Positions 37,801 to 50,420 of a stretch of 64,000 nt of DNA are shown piece by piece. Source of the stretch: Diprion similis. Taxonomy: Eukaryota > Arthropoda > Insecta > Hymenoptera > Diprionidae. Position 1 is the stretch's first letter. Every line of letters starts with the position of its first letter. The stretch spans positions 13,528,146 through 13,592,145 of the forward strand of contig NC_060118.1 in the NCBI RefSeq assembly GCF_021155765.1, in the 5' to 3' direction. The notes under the pieces are model-generated. The model was not told where the DNA came from and searched no databases. It saw only the letters and a list, made by a program, of their open reading frames with translations. The translations under genes were made by a program, and so were the position numbers.

Positions 37801-40800
37801 CACGTCGGAATAGTACCCTAAAGAATTAATTGCAGCACTTTTCAAAGTCGTCGAAATTTTCGCCAAAAATGCAAAGGGGTTAGCCTTGGATTTTTTTTGG
37901 CCGAAAAATCTTTTGTCTGGGAATCGATCCGTATGACGCTTTTTAGACTAATTCGACGCCCAGGAACTCAGAAAACACATGAAAAATAGCGTAGGACCAG
38001 CAGGAGAGAAATGACGATGAAAATCTGCAGTTTTTCGGCTGTAACTTTGCAGGTGTTGCTCGCAGCGTATCGGGACTGCGATTAATCGATTCCTCTCGCA
38101 AAATCACGTCGGAATAGTACCCTCAAGAATTAATTGCAGCACTTTTCAAAGTCGTCGAAATTTTCGCCAAAAATGCAAAGGGGTTAGCCTTGGATTTTTT
38201 TTGGCCGAAAAATCTTTTGTCTGGGAATCGATCCGTATGACGCTTTTTGGACTAATCCGACGCCCAGGAACTCAGAAAACACATGAAAAATAGCGTAGGA
38301 CCAGCAGGAGAGAAATGACGATGAAAATCTGCAGTTTTTCGGCTGTAACTTTGCAGGTGTTGCTCGCAGCGTATCGGGACTGCGATTAATCGATTCCTCT
38401 CGCAAAATCACGTCGGAATAGTACCCTCAAGAATTAATTGCAGCACTTTTCAAAGTCGTCGAAATTTTCGCCAAAAATGCAAAGGGGTTAGCCTTGGATT
38501 TTTTTTGGCCGAAAAATCTTTTGTCTGGGAATCGATCCGTATGACGCTTTTTGGACTAATCCGACGCCCAGGAACTCAGAAAACACATGAAAAATAGCGT
38601 AGGACCAGCAGGAGAGAAATGACGATGAAAATCTGCAGTTTTTCGGCTGTAACTTTGCAGGTGTTGCTCGCAGCGTATCGGGACTGCGATTAATCGATTC
38701 CTCTCGCAAAATCACGTCGGAATAGTACCCTAAAGAATTAATTGCAGCACTTTTCAAAGTCGTCGAAATTTTCGCCAAAAATGCAAAGGGGTTAGCCTTG
38801 GATTTTTTTTGGCCGAAAAATCTTTTGTCTGGGAATCGATCCGTATGACGCTTTTTAGACTAATTCGACGCCCAGGAACTCAGAAAACACATGAAAAATA
38901 GCGTAGGACCAGCAGGAGAGAAATGACGATGAAAATCTGCAGTTTTTCGGCTGTAACTTTGCAGGTGTTGCTCGCAGCGTATCGGGACTGCGATTAATCG
39001 ATTCCTCTCGCAAAATCACGTCGGAATAGTACCCTCAAGAATTAATTGCAGCACTTTTCAAAGTCGTCGAAATTTTCGCCAAAAATGCAAAGGGGTTAGC
39101 CTTGGATTTTTTTTGGCCGAAAAATCTTTTGTCTGGGAATCGATCCGTATGACGCTTTTTGGACTAATCCGACGCCCAGGAACTCAGAAAACACATGAAA
39201 AATAGCGTAGGACCAGCAGGAGAGAAATGACGATGAAAATCTGCAGTTTTTCGGCTGTAACTTTGCAGGTGTTGCTCGCAGCGTATCGGGACTGCGATTA
39301 ATCGATTCCTCTCGCAAAATCACGTCGGAATAGTACCCTAAAGAATTAATTGCAGCACTTTTCAAAGTCGTCGAAATTTTCGCCAAAAATGCAAAGGGGT
39401 TAGCCTTGGATTTTTTTTGGCCGAAAAATCTTTTGTCTGGGAATCGATCCGTATGACGCTTTTTAGACTAATTCGACGCCCAGGAACTCAGAAAACACAT
39501 GAAAAATTGCGTAGGACCAGCAGGAGAGAAATGACGATGAAAATCTGCAGTTTTTCGGCTGTAACTTTGCAGGTGTTGCTCGCAGCGTATCGGGACTGCG
39601 ATTAATCGATTCCTCTCGCAAAATCACGTCGGAATAGTACCCTCAAGAATTAATTGCAGCACTTTTCAAAGTCGTCGAAATTTTCGCCAAAAATGCAAAG
39701 GGGTTAGCCTTGGATTTTTTTTGGCCGAAAAATCTTTTGTCTGGGAATCGATCCGTATGACGCTTTTTGGACTAATCCGACGCCCAGGAACTCAGAAAAC
39801 ACATGAAAAATAGCGTAGGACCAGCAGGAGAGAAATGACGATGAAAATCTGCAGTTTTTCGGCTGTAACTTTGCAGGTGTTGCTCGCAGCGTATCGGGAC
39901 TGCGATTAATCGATTCCTCTCGCAAAATCACGTCGGAATAGTACCCTAAAGAATTAATTGCAGCACTTTTCAAAGTCGTCGAAATTTTCGCCAAAAATGC
40001 AAAGGGGTTAGCCTTGGATTTTTTTTGGCCGAAAAATCTTTTGTCTGGGAATCGATCCGTATGACGCTTTTTAGACTAATTCGACGCCCAGGAACTCAGA
40101 AAACACATGAAAAATAGCGTAGGACCAGCAGGAGAGAAATGACGATGAAAATCTGCAGTTTTTCGGCTGTAACTTTGCAGGTGTTGCTCGCAGCGTATCG
40201 GGACTGCGATTAATCGATTCCTCTCGCAAAATCACGTCGGAATAGTACCCTCAAGAATTAATTGCAGCACTTTTCAAAGTCGTCGAAATTTTCGCCAAAA
40301 ATGCAAAGGGGTTAGCCTTGGATTTTTTTTGGCCGAAAAATCTTTTGTCTGGGAATCGATCCGTATGACGCTTTTTGGACTAATCCGACGCCCAGGAACT
40401 CAGAAAACACATGAAAAATAGCGTAGGACCAGCAGGAGAGAAATGACGATGAAAATCTGCAGTTTTTCGGCTGTAACTTTGCAGGTGTTGCTCGCAGCGT
40501 ATCGGGACTGCGATTAATCGATTCCTCTCGCAAAATCACGTCGGAATAGTACCCTCAAGAATTAATTGCAGCACTTTTCAAAGTCGTCGAAATTTTCGCC
40601 AAAAATGCAAAGGGGTTAGCCTTGGATTTTTTTTGGCCGAAAAATCTTTTGTCTGGGAATCGATCCGTATGACGCTTTTTGGACTAATCCGACGCCCAGG
40701 AACTCAGAAAACACATGAAAAATAGCGTAGGACCAGCAGGAGAGAAATGACGATGAAAATCTGCAGTTTTTCGGCTGTAACTTTGCAGGTGTTGCTCGCA

Positions 40801-43800
40801 GCGTATCGGGACTGCGATTAATCGATTCCTCTCGCAAAATCACGTCGGAATAGTACCCTCAAGAATTAATTGCAGCACTTTTCAAAGTCGTCGAAATTTT
40901 CGCCAAAAATGCAAAGGGGTTAGCCTTGGATTTTTTTTGGCCGAAAAATCTTTTGTCTGGGAATCGATCCGTATGACGCTTTTTAGACTAATTCGACGCC
41001 CAGGAACTCAGAAAACACATGAAAAATAGCGTAGGACCAGCAGGAGAGAAATGACGATGAAAATCTGCAGTTTTTCGGCTGTAACTTTGCAGGTGTTGCT
41101 CGCAGCGTATCGGGACTGCGATTAATCGATTCCTCTCGCAAAATCACGTCGGAATAGTACCCTAAAGAATTATTTGCAGCACTTTTCAAAGTCGTCGAAA
41201 TTTTCGCCAAAAATGCAAAGGGGTTAGCCTTGGATTTTTTTTGGCCGAAAAATCTTTTGTCTGGGAATCGATCCGTATGACGCTTTTTGGACTAATCCGA
41301 CGCCCAGGAACTGAGAAAACACATGAAAAATAGCGTAGGACCAGCAGGAGAGAAATGACGATGAAAATCTGCAGTTTTTCGGCTGTAACTTTGCAGGTGT
41401 TGCTCGCAGCGTATCGGGACTGCGATTAATCGATTCCTCTCGCAAAATCACGTCGGAATAGTACCCTAAAGAATTAATTGCAGCACTTTTCAAAGTCGTC
41501 GAAATTTTCGCCAAAAATGCAAAAGGGTTAGCCTTGGATTTTTTTTGGCCGAAAAATCTTTTGTCTGGGAATCGATCCGTATGACGCTTTTTAGACTAAT
41601 TCGACGCCCAGGAACTGAGAAAACACATGAAAAATAGCGTAGGACCAGCAGGAGAGAAATGACGATGAAAATCTGCAGTTTTTCGGCTGTAACTTTGCAG
41701 GTGTTGCTCGCAGCGTATCGGGACTGCGATTAATCGATTCCTCTCGCAAAATCACGTCGGAATAGTACCCTAAAGAATTAATTGCAGCACTTTTCAAAGT
41801 CGTCGAAATTTTCGCCAAAAATGCAAAGGGGTTAGCCTTGGATTTTTTTTGGCCGAAAAATCTTTTGTCTGGGAATCGATCCGTATGACGCTTTTTAGAC
41901 TAATTCGACGCCCAGGAACTCAGAAAACACATGAAAAATAGCGTAGGACCAGCAGGAGAGAAATGACGATGAAAATCTGCAGTTTTTCGGCTGTAACTTT
42001 GCAGGTGTTGCTCGCAGCGTATCGGGACTGCGATTAATCGATTCCTCTCGCAAAATCACGTCGGAATAGTACCCTAAAGAATTAATTGCAGCACTTTTCA
42101 AAGTCGTCGAAATTTTCGCCAAAAATGCAAAAGGGTTAGCCTTGGATTTTTTTTGGCCGAAAAATCTTTTGTCTGGGAATCGATCCGTATGACGCTTTTT
42201 AGACTAATTCGACGCCCAGGAACTCAGAAAACACATGAAAAATAGCGTAGGACCAGCAGGAGAGAAATGACGATGAAAATCTGCAGTTTTTCGGCTGTAA
42301 CTTTGCAGGTGTTGCTCGCAGCGTATCGGGACTGCGATTAATCGATTCCTCTCGCAAAATCACGTCGGAATAGTACCCTAAAGAATTAATTGCAGCACTT
42401 TTCAAAGTCGTCGAAATTTTCGCCAAAAATGCAAAGGGGTTAGCCTTGGATTTTTTTTGGCCGAAAAATCTTTTGTCTGGGAATCGATCCGTATGACGCT
42501 TTTTAGACTAATTCGACGCCCAGGAACTCAGAAAACACATGAAAAATAGCGTAGGACCAGCAGGAGAGAAATGACGATGAAAATCTGCAGTTTTTCGGCT
42601 GTAACTTTGCAGGTGTTGCTCGCAGCGTATCGGGACTGCGATTAATCGATTCCTCTCGCAAAATCACGTCGGAATAGTACCCTAAAGAATTGATCGCAGC
42701 ACTTTTCAAAGTCGTCGAAATTTTCGCCAAAAATGCAAAGGGGTTAGCCTTGGATTTTTTTTGGCCGAAAAATCTTTTGTCTGGGAATCGATCCGTATGA
42801 CGCTTTTTAGACTAATTCGACGCCCAGGAACTCAGAAAACACATGAAAAATAGCGTAGGACCAGCAGGAGAGAAATGACGATGAAAATCTGCAGTTTTTC
42901 GGCTGTAACTTTGCAGGTGTTGCTCGCAGCGTATCGGGACTGCGATTAATCGATTCCTCTCGCAAAATCACGTCGGAATAGTACCCTAAAGAATTGATCG
43001 CAGCACTTTTCAAAGTCGTCGAAATTTTCGCCAAAAATGCAAAGGGGTTAGCCTTGGATTTTTTTTGGCCGAAAAATCTTTTGTCTGGGAATCGATCCGT
43101 ATGACGCTTTTTAGACTAATTCGACGCCCAGGAACTCAGAAAACACATGAAAAATAGCGTAGGACCAGCAGGAGAGAAATGACGATGAAAATCTGCAGTT
43201 TTTCGGCTGTAACTTTGCAGGTGTTGCTCGCAGCGTATCGGGACTGCGATTAATCGATTCCTCTCGCAAAATCACGTCGGAATAGTACCCTAAAGAATTA
43301 ATTGCAGCACTTTTCAAAGTCGTCGAAATTTTCGCCAAAAATGCAAAGGGGTTAGCCTTGGATTTTTTTTGGCCGAAAAATCTTTTGTCTGGGAATCGAT
43401 CCGTATGACGCTTTTTGGACTAATCCGACGCCCAGGAACTGAGAAAACACATGAAAAATAGCGTAGGACCAGCAGGAGAGAAATGACGATGAAAATCTGC
43501 AGTTTTTCGGCTGTAACTTTGCAGGTGTTGCTCGCAGCGTATCGGGACTGCGATTAATCGATTCCTCTCGCAAAATCACGTCGGAATAGTACCCTAAAGA
43601 ATTAATTGCAGCACTTTTCAAAGTCGTCGAAATTTTCGCCAAAAATGCAAAGGGGTTAGCCTTGGATTTTTTTTGGCCGAAAAATCTTTTGTCTGGGAAT
43701 CGATCCGTATGACGCTTTTTGGACTAATCCGACGCCCAGGAACTGAGAAAACACATGAAAAATAGCGTAGGACCAGCAGGAGAGAAATGACGATGAAAAT

Positions 43801-46800
43801 CTGCAGTTTTTCGGCTGTAACTTTGCAGGTGTTGCTCGCAGCGTATCGGGACTGCGATTAATCGATTCCTCTCGCAAAATCACGTCGGAATAGTACCCTA
43901 AAGAATTAATTGCAGCACTTTTCAAAGTCGTCGAAATTTTCGCCAAAAATGCAAAAGGGTTAGCCTTGGATTTTTTTTGGCCGAAAAATCTTTTGTCTGG
44001 GAATCGATCCGTATGACGCTTTTTAGACTAATTCGACGCCCAGGAACTGAGAAAACACATGAAAAATAGCGTAGGACCAGCAGGAGAGAAATGACGATGA
44101 AAATCTGCAGTTTTTCGGCTGTAACTTTGCAGGTGTTGCTCGCAGCGTATCGGGACTGCGATTAATCGATTCCTCTCGCAAAATCACGTCGGAATAGTAC
44201 CCTAAAGAATTGATCGCAGCACTTTTCAAAGTCGTCGAAATTTTCGCCAAAAATGCAAAGGGGTTAGCCTTGGATTTTTTTTGGCCGAAAAATCTTTTGT
44301 CTGGGAATCGATCCGTATGACGCTTTTTAGACTAATTCGACGCCCAGGAACTCAGAAAACACATGAAAAATAGCGTAGGACCAGCAGGAGAGAAATGACG
44401 ATGAAAATCTGCAGTTTTTCGGCTGTAACTTTGCAGGTGTTGCTCGCAGCGTATCGGGACTGCGATTAATCGATTCCTCTCGCAAAATCACGTCGGAATA
44501 GTACCCTAAAGAATTAATTGCAGCACTTTTCAAAGTCGTCGAAATTTTCGCCAAAAATGCAAAGGGGTTAGCCTTGGATTTTTTTTGGCCGAAAAATCTT
44601 TTGTCTGGGAATCGATCCGTATGACGCTTTTTGGACTAATCCGACGCCCAGGAACTGAGAAAACACATGAAAAATAGCGTAGGACCAGCAGGAGAGAAAT
44701 GACGATGAAAATCTGCAGTTTTTCGGCTGTAACTTTGCAGGTGTTGCTCGCAGCGTATCGGGACTGCGATTAATCGATTCCTCTCGCAAAATCACGTCGG
44801 AATAGTACCCTAAAGAATTAATTGCAGCACTTTTCAAAGTCGTCGAAATTTTCGCCAAAAATGCAAAAGGGTTAGCCTTGGATTTTTTTTGGCCGAAAAA
44901 TCTTTTGTCTGGGAATCGATCCGTATGACGCTTTTTAGACTAATTCGACGCCCAGGAACTGAGAAAACACATGAAAAATAGCGTAGGACCAGCAGGAGAG
45001 AAATGACGATGAAAATCTGCAGTTTTTCGGCTGTAACTTTGCAGGTGTTGCTCGCAGCGTATCGGGACTGCGATTAATCGATTCCTCTCGCAAAATCACG
45101 TCGGAATAGTACCCTAAAGAAATAATTGCAGCACTTTTCAAAGTCGTCGAAATTTTCGCCAAAAATGCAAAGGGGTTAGCCTTGGATTTTTTTTGGCCGA
45201 AAAATCTTTTGTCTGGGAATCGATCCGTATGACGCTTTTTGGACTAATCCGACGCCCAGGAACTGAGAAAACACATGAAAAATAGCGTAGGACCAGCAGG
45301 AGAGAAATGACGATGAAAATCTGCAGTTTTTCGGCTGTAACTTTGCAGGTGTTGCTCGCAGCGTATCGGGACTGCGATTAATCGATTCCTCTCGCAAAAT
45401 CACGTCGGAATAGTACCCTAAAGAATTAATTGCAGCACTTTTCAAAGTCGTCGAAATTTTCGCCAAAAATGCAAAGGGGTTAGCCTTGGATTTTTTTTGG
45501 CCGAAAAATCTTTTGTCTGGGAATCGATCCGTATGACGCTTTTTAGACTAATTCGACGCCCAGGAACTCAGAAAACACATGAAAAATAGCGTAGGACCAG
45601 CAGGAGAGAAATGACGATGAAAATCTGCAGTTTTTCGGCTGTAACTTTGCAGGTGTTGCTCGCAGCGTATCGGGACTGCGATTAATCGATTCCTCTCGCA
45701 AAATCACGTCGGAATAGTACCCTAAAGAATTAATTGCAGCACTTTTCAAAGTCGTCGAAATTTTCGCCAAAAATGCAAAAGGGTTAGCCTTGGATTTTTT
45801 TTGGCCGAAAAATCTTTTGTCTGGGAATCGATCCGTATGACGCTTTTTAGACTAATTCGACGCCCAGGAACTCAGAAAACACATGAAAAATAGCGTAGGA
45901 CCAGCAGGAGAGAAATGACGATGAAAATCTGCAGTTTTTCGGCTGTAACTTTGCAGGTGTTGCTCGCAGCGTATCGGGACTGCGATTAATCGATTCCTCT
46001 CGCAAAATCACGTCGGAATAGTACCCTAAAGAATTAATTGCAGCACTTTTCAAAGTCGTCGAAATTTTCGCCAAAAATGCAAAGGGGTTAGCCTTGGATT
46101 TTTTTTGGCCGAAAAATCTTTTGTCTGGGAATCGATCCGTATGACGCTTTTTAGACTAATTCGACGCCCAGGAACTCAGAAAACACATGAAAAATAGCGT
46201 AGGACCAGCAGGAGAGAAATGACGATGAAAATCTGCAGTTTTTCGGCTGTAACTTTGCAGGTGTTGCTCGCAGCGTATCGGGACTGCGATTAATCGATTC
46301 CTCTCGCAAAATCACGTCGGAATAGTACCCTAAAGAATTGATCGCAGCACTTCTCAAAGTCGTCGAAATTTTCGCCAAAAATGCAAAGGGGTTAGCCTTG
46401 GATTTTTTTTGGCCGAAAAATCTTTTGTCTGGGAATCGATCCGTATGACGCTTTTTAGACTAATTCGACGCCCAGGAACTCAGAAAACACATGAAAAATA
46501 GCGTAGGACCAGCAGGAGAGAAATGACGATGAAAATCTGCAGTTTTTCGGCTGTAACTTTGCAGGTGTTGCTCGCAGCGTATCGGGACTGCGATTAATCG
46601 ATTCCTCTCGCAAAATCACGTCGGAATAGTACCCTAAAGAATTGATCGCAGCACTTTTCAAAGTCGTCGAAATTTTCGCCAAAAATGCAAAGGGGTTAGC
46701 CTTGGATTTTTTTTGGCCGAAAAATCTTTTGTCTGGGAATCGATCCGTATGACGCTTTTTAGACTAATTCGACGCCCAGGAACTCAGAAAACACATGAAA

Positions 46801-49194
46801 AATAGCGTAGGACCAGCAGGAGAGAAATGACGATGAAAATCTGCAGTTTTTCGGCTGTAACTTTGCAGGTGTTGCTCGCAGCGTATCGGGACTGCGATTA
46901 ATCGATTCCTCTCGCAAAATCACGTCGGAATAGTACCCTAAAGAATTAATTGCAGCACTTTTCAAAGTCGTCGAAATTTTCGCCAAAAATGCAAAGGGGT
47001 TAGCCTTGGATTTTTTTTGGCCGAAAAATCTTTTGTCTGGGAATCGATCCGTATGACGCTTTTTGGACTAATCCGACGCCCAGGAACTGAGAAAACACAT
47101 GAAAAATAGCGTAGGACCAGCAGGAGAGAAATGACGATGAAAATCTGCAGTTTTTCGGCTGTAACTTTGCAGGTGTTGCTCGCAGCGTATCGGGACTGCG
47201 ATTAATCGATTCCTCTCGCAAAATCACGTCGGAATAGTACCCTAAAGAATTAATTGCAGCACTTTTCAAAGTCGTCGAAATTTTCGCCAAAAATGCAAAG
47301 GGGTTAGCCTTGGATTTTTTTTGGCCGAAAAATCTTTTGTCTGGGAATCGATCCGTATGACGCTTTTTAGACTAATTCGACGCCCAGGAACTGAGAAAAC
47401 ACATGAAAAATAGCGTAGGACCAGCAGGAGAGAAATGACGATGAAAATCTGCAGTTTTTCGGCTGTAACTTTGCAGGTGTTGCTCGCAGCGTATCGGGAC
47501 TGCGATTAATCGATTCCTCTCGCAAAATCACGTCGGAATAGTACCCTAAAGAATTAATTGCAGCACTTTTCAAAGTCGTCGAAATTTTCGCCAAAAATGC
47601 AAAGGGGTTAGCCTTGGATTTTTTTTGGCCGAAAAATCTTTTGTCTGGGAATCGATCCGTATGACGCTTTTTGGACTAATCCGACGCCCAGGAACTGAGA
47701 AAACACATGAAAAATAGCGTAGGACCAGCAGGAGAGAAATGACGATGAAAATCTGCAGTTTTTCGGCTGTAACTTTGCAGGTGTTGCTCGCAGCGTATCG
47801 GGACTGCGATTAATCGATTCCTCTCGCAAAATCACGTCGGAATAGTACCCTAAAGAATTAATTGCAGCACTTTTCAAAGTCGTCGAAATTTTCGCCAAAA
47901 ATGCAAAGGGGTTAGCCTTGGATTTTTTTTGGCCGAAAAATCTTTTGTCTGGGAATCGATCCGTATGACGCTTTTTAGACTAATTCGACGCCCAGGAACT
48001 CAGAAAACACATGAAAAATAGCGTAGGACCAGCAGGAGAGAAATGACGATGAAAATCTGCAGTTTTTCGGCTGTAACTTTGCAGGTGTTGCTCGCAGCGT
48101 ATCGGGACTGCGATTAATCGATTCCTCTCGCAAAATCACGTCGGAATAGTACCCTAAAGAATTAATTGCAGCACTTTTCAAAGTCGTCGAAATTTTCGCC
48201 AAAAATGCAAAGGGGTTAGCCTTGGATTTTTTTTGGCCGAAAAATCTTTTGTCTGGGAATCGATCCGTATGACGCTTTTTAGACTAATTCGACGCCCAGG
48301 AACTCAGAAAACACATGAAAAATAGCGTAGGACCAGCAGGAGAGAAATGACGATGAAAATCTGCAGTTTTTCGGCTGTAACTTTGCAGGTGTTGCTCGCA
48401 GCGTATCGGGACTGCGATTAATCGATTCCTCTCGCAAAATCACGTCGGAATAGTACCCTAAAGAATTAATTGCAGCACTTTTCAAAGTCGTCGAAATTTT
48501 CGCCAAAAATGCAAAGGGGTTAGCCTTGGATTTTTTTTGGCCGAAAAATCTTTTGTCTGGGAATCGATCCGTATGACGCTTTTTAGACTAATTCGACGCC
48601 CAGGAACTGAGAAAACACATGAAAAATAGCGTAGGACCAGCAGGAGAGAAATGACGATGAAAATCTGCAGTTTTTCGGCTGTAACTTTGCAGGTGTTGCT
48701 CGCAGCGTATCGGGACTGCGATTAATCGATTCCTCTCGCAAAATCACGTCGGAATAGTACCCTAAAGAATTAATTGCAGCACTTTTCAAAGTCGTCGAAA
48801 TTTTCGCCAAAAATGCAAAGGGGTTAGCCTTGGATTTTTTTCGGCCGGAAAATCTTCTGTCTGGGAATCGATCCGTATGACGCTTTTTAGACTAATTCGA
48901 CGCTCAGGAACTCAGAAAACACATGAAAAATAGCGTAGGACCAGCAGGAGAGAAATGACGATGAAAATCCGCAGTTTTTCGGCTGTAACTTTGCAGGTGT
49001 TGCTTGCAGCGTATCGGGACTGCGAATAATCGATTTCTCTCGCAAAATTACGTCGGAATAGTGCCCCAAAGAATTAATTCCAGCACTTTTCAGAATTGTC
49101 GAAATTTTCGCCAAAAATCCAAAGGGGTAAGCCTTACTTCTTTGCTCATTTTTGGAGCCGAAAATTTCGCGTCTCGGAATCGATTTGTATGACC
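31867..49194. repeat. 304-bp satellite DNA array, 57 monomers
   Basis: Tandem head-to-tail array with an exact 304-bp period. The landmark ACTAATTCGACGCC occurs at 31867, 32171, 32475 and so on to 48891, which gives 57 copies in about 17.3 kb. Interior copies differ by only a few bases. Two main classes differ at the landmark (AGACTAATTCG against GGACTAATCCG), and the second recurs mostly every 608 bp between 34.6 and 41.3 kb. Each monomer contains a dyad (GATTTTT facing AAAAATC, for example 32417-32423 and 32432-32438) and palindromes AATCGATT and AATTAATT. On the minus strand each copy has a 75- or 96-codon open frame, but 304 is not divisible by three, so frames do not join. No spacers or protein genes are present. 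Function is unknown; pericentromeric or interstitial heterochromatin is the natural inference. Confidence 0.97.
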
Positions 49195-49365
49195 ATCTCT
49201 ATAGTCTTTCGACCCCCAGGAACTCAGAAAACACATCAGAACTAGCGTACGACCAGCAGCGGCGATATGACGATGAGAATCGTGAATTTTTCCATGGTCA
49301 CTTTTTTTTGTTGCTTGCAGCATATTCGAACTGCGCACAATCGATTTTCTTCAAAAATCTGAGTC
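49195..49365. repeat. degenerate right-edge copy of the 304-bp satellite
   Basis: Matches the first half of the monomer (CCCAGGAACTCAGAAAACACAT, then a diverged GCGTACGACCAGCAG block and AATCGATTTTC) and fades out by about 49365. It complements the second-half fragment at the left edge, as expected when an array sits inside one ancestral unit. Confidence 0.75.
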
Positions 49366-50117
49366 CATTAAAAGTTCATCAAATGAATTTATTTCAGCAT
49401 TCAGGATCTTTTATTTTTTTAAATCCTGATCATTTTCTCTAAAACCCATCGGTTTGTCAGGGCGGTAACTAAGTTGTCTGGAACATCGTCGAACTATTAA
49501 CCAAGGAAATACCAAGCAAATGAGTAGAAATATTTTCAACTTTCAAAAATGCCTGTACCGAATTCCATTGGGTCTAATTAGACGAGTTAGGCTCACCTCA
49601 ATCGATTCTGCGACAAGAAGTATCAAATTTGAAAACGATCAACGTCAACCCCTTCACATTATTTTAATTACATTCTAGTCTAGTCAAGACAATTTCCGAA
49701 ATTGATCCACTCATTTGCATGTCGACGTTATTCCATCAGTGAAAACGATTGTGCGTAGTCAGAACTCGCTGTGGTCTACAGCGTATTAAAAGTTACAGTC
49801 AACGTCAATAAAAGGAATACAGAATATTGAATACTCAACAGTTGAGAAACTACAACCAAAGTTCCCAGTTATTCTGATCCGACTCCTGAAAGCCATATTT
49901 GGTTCCAGGAACCTCCTACTCATCACGATTGTTTCCTCGCAAAATGATGTTGATGTCAGTACCTCGCAGGCGGATATTCATTCCATTGCTTCTCAAAGGC
50001 AATCAAGTCTACACGATTGCAATAAATACTGTATTGTTTTTTACCAAAGAATGTAACCAAACTATGGACCCTCAACTCAACAATCCAATTCATACAGATT
50101 CTGTATCAAAAAAACCG
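49366..50117. other. intergenic spacer between the satellite and the sHSP cluster
   Basis: No gene or strong repeat is recognised. Base composition is ordinary and AT-rich. It leads into the presumed 3' UTR of the minus-strand sHSP gene. Confidence 0.5.
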
Positions 50118-50123
50118 TTTATT
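50118..50123 (-). terminator. candidate poly(A) signal of the minus-strand sHSP gene
   Basis: TTTATT on the plus strand reads AATAAA on the minus strand, about 300 bp past the stop codon. Other AT-rich sites are nearby, so this is a candidate only. Confidence 0.35.
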
Positions 50124-50420
50124 GATATGATCATAGATACATTGAGGAATGTTGTACACTTTCCAGCAGTATACCAAAAGCACAAGTTTATATACTAGCT
50201 AACACCTAGTTACCACTATATTATATGAATATAGTTATAATACGTGTTTTGTGAAATACAGCTTATGAATTAAATTTTTTTTTTCATACATGTAACATAT
50301 TTTGTCGCGAAAATGACTGAAAGATGAACTAACAGCTAACGTCATCAGTCTTATATCAGGATCGATTACACGTAATCACTGATCTATATAATACTTGAAA
50401 ACAAAATGAACAACAGTTCT

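Noticed and set aside
32167-49114. Dozens of near-identical 75- or 96-codon minus-strand open frames, as a repeat protein gene family
   Set aside because: They are one frame of the 304-bp satellite. The period is not a multiple of three, no splice sites join them, and the translation has no family features.
31867-49194. CRISPR-like or other spacer-based array
   Set aside because: Units abut directly with no variable spacers, and the context is a eukaryotic genome with introns.
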